From Baffinella frigidus (lineage: Eukaryota > Cryptophyceae > Cryptomonadales > Baffinellaceae), in assembly GCA_026770585.1 (NCBI GenBank), contig MU646766.1, positions 120,411-134,864 of the forward strand: DNA of 14,454 bases, in the 5' to 3' direction. The first letter of the stretch is position 1, and the number at the start of each line of letters is the position of its first letter. The notes under the pieces are model-generated. The model ran no database searches. It had not been told where the DNA came from and was given only the letters and a program-made list of their open reading frames with translations. A program made the translations under genes and the position numbers. Positions 11,801-14,454 of the stretch are shown in pieces.

Positions 11801-14354
11801 GAACGGCGAAGAGGAGCGAGACATGCGCGGCGTCTGTGTCTGGCCGGTCGAAACTCCCTCCCTAAAAAGCCCCTCAAAGACCCCTCCCCTCCGACCGTCT
11901 GTGTCTGGCCGGCTTTTTTCAAAAGCCGGCCAGAAACAGACTCCCTCCCCTTTGCGCCACCCGCCAGCCTCCTGCCTCCCTCTGTCACGCCAGTGTCGCA
12001 CACGGCCGGCAGTGGCACACACGGCTCGCTCAACAGCGTGACACACACGTGAGCGGCAGTGCGAGCGCCGCAGCTGGTACCCCCGGCAAGGTCCCGGGCG
12101 GCGCTGCGCTGCGGAAGGGGGCTGCCAGGAGGCAGGCGGCCGCCTGCGACCAACAGGTTACGCGTGCAACCGCTCGCCTGCCAGCCACCGCTGCCAGCCC
12201 CCTGCAGCGGGACACCGCGCTGTTCGTCGCATCAGGAGGCGGCCGGGCCGAGCCAGGAGAAGGAGGGGGAGGAGGAGGAGGAGGAGGAGGAGGAGGAAGA
12301 TGAGGGGCGCAGGCGGGGAGGGGCGCAGAGGTGTGCGGCGCAGAGGCGCGAGGGGTAGATGCGGGAGGGACTGCTGCGGGAGGCGGGTGCCGGGATCCGC
12401 CAGCGGGGGTCATAACCTGTTGATGTGAGCGGGAGGCATAACCTGTTGAGGTCGGTGGCAGGATCCGCCGGTGGGAGGAGGCGAGAGCTACTACGGCCTC
12501 TTCCAGCATAACCAGGTTTGCCTTCCCCCCCCCCTCCTCTTTCTGCCTCTTTCTCCATCATCTTTTTCCGCCTCCTCTTTATGCCTCCTCTTTCTCGCAG
12601 TTGGTCATCGACGAGCAACGATGTTCCGGGAGCCTCTGCGGTGACGCCTCAACTCCGCCCCCTCAGAGGAGACCGCGCACACAATGAGGATGTGTGCTTG
12701 GTCTCCTCTGAGTTCAGGTTGCGCGCGGCAAAGGCGCATCTAGCTACTTGCCACGAAACGCTGATGCAACGTGGTCCCGACGGCAGTAATAATAAAGGTG
12801 TAGTAAATTTCGTTGCCTATGAAGTAGCATTGTTATTCGTTTCCGGAGTTGAGAACGCGAACCCCTCGGACCCGACGGCAGTCACACTGAGCTCCGTGTG
12901 GCTCCAGAAGACAACCAGAAGATCTTCCGGTGCTTCAAGGGCGACCGCAACCGCTTTTCAAACCCCAAACCCTAAACATTAACCCTCACCCCCAACCCTG
13001 AACCCTAAACCCAAGCGCGAAACCCTCATTTCAGCGGCGCCGCTGGATGGCTACGCCCGTCGCCCGTATCCACTACATCTCAAGATTTAGTGGATGCCCT
13101 AAACCCTAATACTATAACCTAAGCCCGAACGCTCTACCCTGAACACCAACGCTCTCTATCCTAAACCCTAACGTTCTCTCTCTACTCTAAACCCTAACGG
13201 CAACCCTCGGTGTTGGCAGCCGCACGGGTTCGGGATCTTCCGATGGTTCGAGGGGGACATGTACTTGGGAGAATGGAAGGAAGGGGCCCTCGAAGGCTAT
13301 GGCGTCTACGTGTACAGCAAGAACGGCCTCTTTCCTGGCGACAGGTGCGCTATCCCGTACGTGGCATGTAGCCTCGTACGGTAATACATAGGGCTATAGG
13401 TAGGGCCCAACCACCTCCTTGGGGTCAAATATGGTCAAATATGACCCCGTGGTCGCTTGAGGAATAGCAATAACGGGCTGCATCCTGGCGGCAGATGCGC
13501 TATGCCTGACACTCCCAGTGCAGAGAGTTGAGGGCCCTCCACTCGCCTGCCAGCAGGCTTACACGCTGCGATCCAATGATCGCGATAAAAGAGACGATAG
13601 GGTTGTGCTTCCCAGCGCCTGTGCACTCGAGCACTCCAGGGGAAGGGGCGCGCGGTTCTGTTGCACGTGCGCGGAGGGAGGGAAGGCAGGGAACAGTCTC
13701 GCGCGTGTGTGCCGGTGGATGCGCGTGGCTCATGCCTTGCGAGTGGGTGTACTGCATCCCCCAAGTGTGCTGGACACACCCATTGGTGTGTGGGACATAC
13801 GCATGGTGTATGACACGTATTGGACACACCCATGCGTATTGGACACACCCATGGTGTATGACCCTTTCAAGTGGCGTGCTGACGCGTTGGAGGTGGGGGA
13901 TATGTGTGGGTAGGTACGAGGGCGCGTACCACGCCAGTCTGAGACAGGTTCGACCCTAAACCCTAAACCCTAAACCCTAAACCCTAAACCCTAAACCCTA
14001 AACCCTAAACCCTGAACCCTACACCATAAACCATGAACCATACACCATAAACCATAAACCATACACCATAAACCATAAACTCTAGACCATAAACTCTACA
14101 CTCTACTGCCTACACCCTACACCCTACACCCTGCGCCCTACACCCCACACCATACACCCTGCACTCTACGCCCTAAACTCTAAACCCTAAACCCTAAACC
14201 CTAAACCCTAAACCCTAAACCCTAAACCCTAAACCCTAAACCCTAAACCAGGGAACCGGGATCTACCGCTACGCCGGAGAGAGGGGGGGGGTGTATGTAG
14301 GAGAATGGGTCAAGGGGATGATGCATGGATGCGGCATCATGATGTACAATGACG
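8772..14354 (+). CDS. Protein with acidic N-terminal half and C-terminal MORN repeats (3' end outside window)
   Basis: Proposed exons: 8772-8816, 8897-8956 (or to 8977), 8991-9050, 9834-9962, 10605-10757, 11307-11359, 11756-11783, 12462-12515, 13220-13344, 13893-13947 and 14252-14354. Phase carries through the whole chain except for ambiguity around 8957-8990. The N-terminal part is charged and low-complexity (QRQDDGEDEDDAK). The C-terminal part has MORN repeats: ESYYGLFQHNQ joined to PHGFGIFRWFEGDMYLGEW, then GYGVYVYSKNG, ICVGRYEGAYH, and GTGIYRY ... VYVGEWVKGMMHGCG. MORN repeats bind lipids or act as scaffolds in known proteins, including axonemal ones. Whether the N-terminal and MORN exons belong to one gene is inferred from phase only. 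Confidence 0.55.
8897..8977 (+). CDS. Exon 2 of MORN gene (3' boundary uncertain)
   Basis: After GAAAACAG it reads VEASSARCAHAERLAHLK, then WMVLHNLIV. Joining to the next exon in frame needs either a donor at 8957 (a 34-nt intron), a 13-nt GTGAGTG...ACAG removal after 8977, or a 1-nt sequence error. Reading on without an intron gives a different charged frame that stops at 9109. Confidence 0.4.
8991..9050 (+). CDS. Exon 3 of MORN gene
   Basis: 20 codons after GTGACAG (ARESKRQSKNEMNNKN, SEGK), donor GTATGA. Strongly basic/polar. The phase-0 exit fits the following exon, which is open only in phase 0. Confidence 0.4.
9051..9833 (+). repeat. Intron with 107-bp dispersed repeat pair and 25-bp tandem repeat
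   Basis: Segments 9162-9268 and 9674-9780 are diverged copies, both starting GGACCCGTAGAAG and sharing GTGTAGGCC and GAGAGAA. Two tandem 25-bp units with one mismatch lie at 9428-9477 (GAAAGCCTC, AAGCCTTCTGGACAC). No coding function assigned to the open frames here. Confidence 0.65.
9834..9962 (+). CDS. Exon 4 of MORN gene (acidic)
   Basis: 43 codons in phase 0 from ACACGCAG to GTGGGG (DVFSLAQDELNQDAEEAL ... GEDEDDAK). The other two phases hit stops. A diverged copy of its acceptor and first bases lies at 9641-9668 in the upstream intron. Confidence 0.6.
9963..10604 (+). other. Intron sharing its 3' end with the preceding intron
   Basis: 10559-10604 matches 9791-9833 (CAGAGAGGGCTCG, TAAGTG, TCTC, GCAG). 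It also contains a single foldback-family end at about 10265-10283 (ATGAGCGAGGTA, CCATGTA) and a CA-repeat at about 10098-10109. The open frame 10212-10475 has no recognised motif and is not called. Confidence 0.6.
10605..10757 (+). CDS. Exon 5 of MORN gene
   Basis: 51 codons after ATGCGGCAG (MQGEDDAGCLENIIAWLL, YRAEEIEVLTHLPSVY), ending CTCGAT before GTAGAC. Clearly codon-like third positions. Family not recognised. Confidence 0.6.
10758..11306 (+). repeat. Intron with tandem array derived from its donor
   Basis: The donor context GTAGACTTTCACTC recurs as TAGAC-led units at about 10796, 10815, 10834, 10854, 10873 and 10915, with a degraded unit at 10936. Spacing is mostly 19-20 bp. A GA/G-rich tract follows at 11108-11180. 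Exon-like sequence at about 11037-11090 is possible but not phase-supported. Confidence 0.65.
11307..11359 (+). CDS. Exon 6 of MORN gene
   Basis: 17 codons plus two bases after GGCTGGCAG (TNIRKRDTFPAGFGRKF), donor GTGCTC. The split TG plus the first base of the next exon gives Trp. Confidence 0.45.
11437..11504. repeat. 34-bp tandem duplication ending CATAACCTGTTGG
   Basis: Units 11437-11470 and 11471-11504 differ at three positions. The terminal CATAACCTGTTG recurs at 12411-12422 and 12437-12448, and in inverted form (CAACAGGTTA) at 12151-12160. All copies are in introns of the MORN gene. Confidence 0.8.
11756..11783 (+). CDS. 28-nt microexon of MORN gene
   Basis: After GGAGGAGCAG; G completes Trp and then YNRIRIKKT, with donor GTCTAT. 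Phase 2 in and phase 0 out fit both neighbours. Its shortness keeps confidence low. The open frame continues as VYWGDRNGEEERD if the donor is not used. Confidence 0.4.
11897..11941. repeat. 45-nt inverted repeat
   Basis: Arms of 21 bp (11897-11917 and 11921-11941) with one mismatch and a 3-nt loop; core GGCCGGCTTTT/AAAAGCCGGCC. A direct copy of the left arm's start (GTCTGTGTCTGGCCGG) lies at 11832-11847. Strong hairpin in either DNA or RNA. Its function is unknown. Confidence 0.75.
12462..12515 (+). CDS. Exon opening the MORN region
   Basis: 18 codons after GTGGCAG (DPPVGGGESYYGLFQHNQ), donor GTTTGC. Joined in phase 0 to 13220 it forms YYGLFQHNQPHGFG, a regular MORN start (Y-x-G ... HG-x-G). 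This favours skipping the exon-like pieces at 12601-12640 and 12908-12950. Confidence 0.55.
12516..13219 (+). repeat. Intron with hairpin, exon fragment copy and heptamer array
   Basis: Holds the 51-nt hairpin, a 26-bp diverged copy of the downstream MORN exon (12921-12946), and CCCTAAA/CCCTGAA units (about 12960-13010 and 13095-13200) before the acceptor. A pyrimidine-rich stretch ends in TTTCTCGCAG at 12600, where 13 codons (LVIDEQRCSG...) could form an alternative exon. Confidence 0.6.
12662..12712 (+). repeat. 51-nt hairpin in MORN-gene intron
   Basis: CTCAGAGGAGACC pairs with GGTCTCCTCTGAG (13 bp perfect). After a two-base internal loop, GCACACA pairs with TGTGTGC around a 7-nt loop. 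It could be a small foldback element or a small-RNA-type hairpin; the sequence alone cannot decide. Confidence 0.7.
13220..13344 (+). CDS. MORN exon
   Basis: 41 codons plus two bases between GTTGGCAG and GTGCGC. It encodes PHGFGIFRWFEGDMYLGEW, KEGALEGYGVYVYSKNG. The GDMYLGEW and EGYG positions are diagnostic MORN spacing. Confidence 0.85.
13345..13892 (+). repeat. Intron with decayed exon-end copy and tandem repeats
   Basis: 13465-13505 is a diverged copy of the end of the preceding exon and its donor. Units of TTGGACACACCCAT and ATGGTGTATGAC repeat at about 13769-13862. The overlapping open frames (13435-13848 on -, 13518-13959 on +) look like by-products of these repeats. Confidence 0.6.
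13893..13947 (+). CDS. Short MORN exon
   Basis: 55 nt after GCGTTGGAG, donor GTTCGA. The one-base entry (phase 2) and phase-0 exit bridge the neighbouring MORN exons exactly. Reads WGICVGRYEGAYHASLRQ. The acceptor lacks an obvious pyrimidine tract, so this is a reasoned but not certain exon. Confidence 0.5.
13948..14251 (+). repeat. Intron of telomere-like array with perfect ends and degenerate centre
   Basis: Starts GTTCGACCCTAAA, six bases from donor to first unit, and ends CCCTAAACCAG. Perfect CCCTAAA units occupy about 13953-14010 and 14176-14248. The middle is CCATAAA, CCATACA, CCCTACA and CTCTACA units in the same 7-bp register. Confidence 0.9.
14252..14354 (+). CDS. Last visible MORN exon
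   Basis: 34 codons plus one base between CTAAACCAG and GTACAC (GTGIYRYAGERGG, VYVGEWVKGMMHGCGIMM). It carries a nine-G run (14283-14291) that reads through in frame, a likely place for sequencing error. The gene continues past the window. Confidence 0.85.
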
Positions 14355-14398
14355 GTACACCTCCCAGTCGTCGCCCCCTCTTTCTGCCTGCCAGGCAC

Positions 14399-14401
<3 letters not shown>

Positions 14402-14454
<53 letters not shown>
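14402..14454. repeat. CT dinucleotide microsatellite at window end
   Basis: About 25 CT units run to the window end within the intron after the last MORN exon. Confidence 0.9.

Noticed and set aside
12249-12300. Poly-glutamate coding run (EEEEEE) as an acidic domain
   Set aside because: It is a GGA microsatellite in a region without phase-supported splice sites. It is equally open as Gly-rich or Ser/Pro-rich frames.
12601-12640. Exon candidate LVIDEQRCSGSLC after TTTCTCGCAG
   Set aside because: Its splice signals are good, but direct joining of 12515 to 13220 yields an intact MORN repeat. Kept only as a possible alternative exon.
13766-13862. CRISPR-like repeats (TTGGACACACCCAT)
   Set aside because: Units are directly adjacent or irregularly spaced, diverged, and lack unique spacers. 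They are ordinary tandem repeats in a eukaryotic intron.

Overview
The window looks like nuclear DNA of a eukaryotic alga. Short GC-rich exons are separated by many introns. The interspersed telomere-like heptamer is the plant/green-algal type (CCCTAAA on one strand, TTTAGGG on the other). There are no bacterial-style operons or ribosome binding sites. A prasinophyte-type green flagellate (a Cymbomonas-like genome) would fit, but that placement is inference. Most long open frames are not genes: they run through simple repeats. I built gene models by joining exon-like segments at GT/AG boundaries only where codon phase carried across.

Layout. (1) 69-4325, + strand: the 3' part of a gene for a secreted or surface protein. 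It has cysteine-bearing beta-sandwich-like modules followed by two LysM domains, and it closes on a short terminal exon with a stop. (2) 4326-6140: gene-poor, but it holds a 292-bp foldback element and a related 110-bp hairpin element. (3) 6141-8263, - strand: a small charged, helical protein of about 170 residues. Its first exon is internally frame-broken. (4) 8264-8771: a roughly 0.5-kb divergent intergenic region. (5) 8772-14354 and beyond, + strand: a gene with an acidic, low-complexity N-terminal half and C-terminal MORN repeats, running off the right edge.

The most unusual content is in the introns. Several consist almost wholly of degenerate 7-bp telomere-like arrays (CCCTAAA, CCCCAAA, CCCTGAA, CCATAAA variants). 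In one (3211-3446) the array forms both the GT donor and the AG acceptor. The arrays lie C-rich on the transcribed sense strand in all three genes, in both orientations, and I see none in the two intergenic regions. Other introns contain diverged copies of their own splice junctions or flanking exon edges: 3564-3900, 6437-6811, 9641-9668, 10758-10945, 12393-12475, 12921-12946 and 13465-13505. One intron (2659-2762) is nearly a complete inverted repeat, and two introns of one gene share their 3' ends. Together this suggests active intron birth and growth through telomere-like repeat expansion, splice-junction duplication and MITE/introner insertion. The mechanism is inference; the repeats themselves are directly visible.

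The three genes show no obvious functional coupling. LysM surface protein, coiled-coil protein and MORN protein are all ordinary categories for a flagellate alga.
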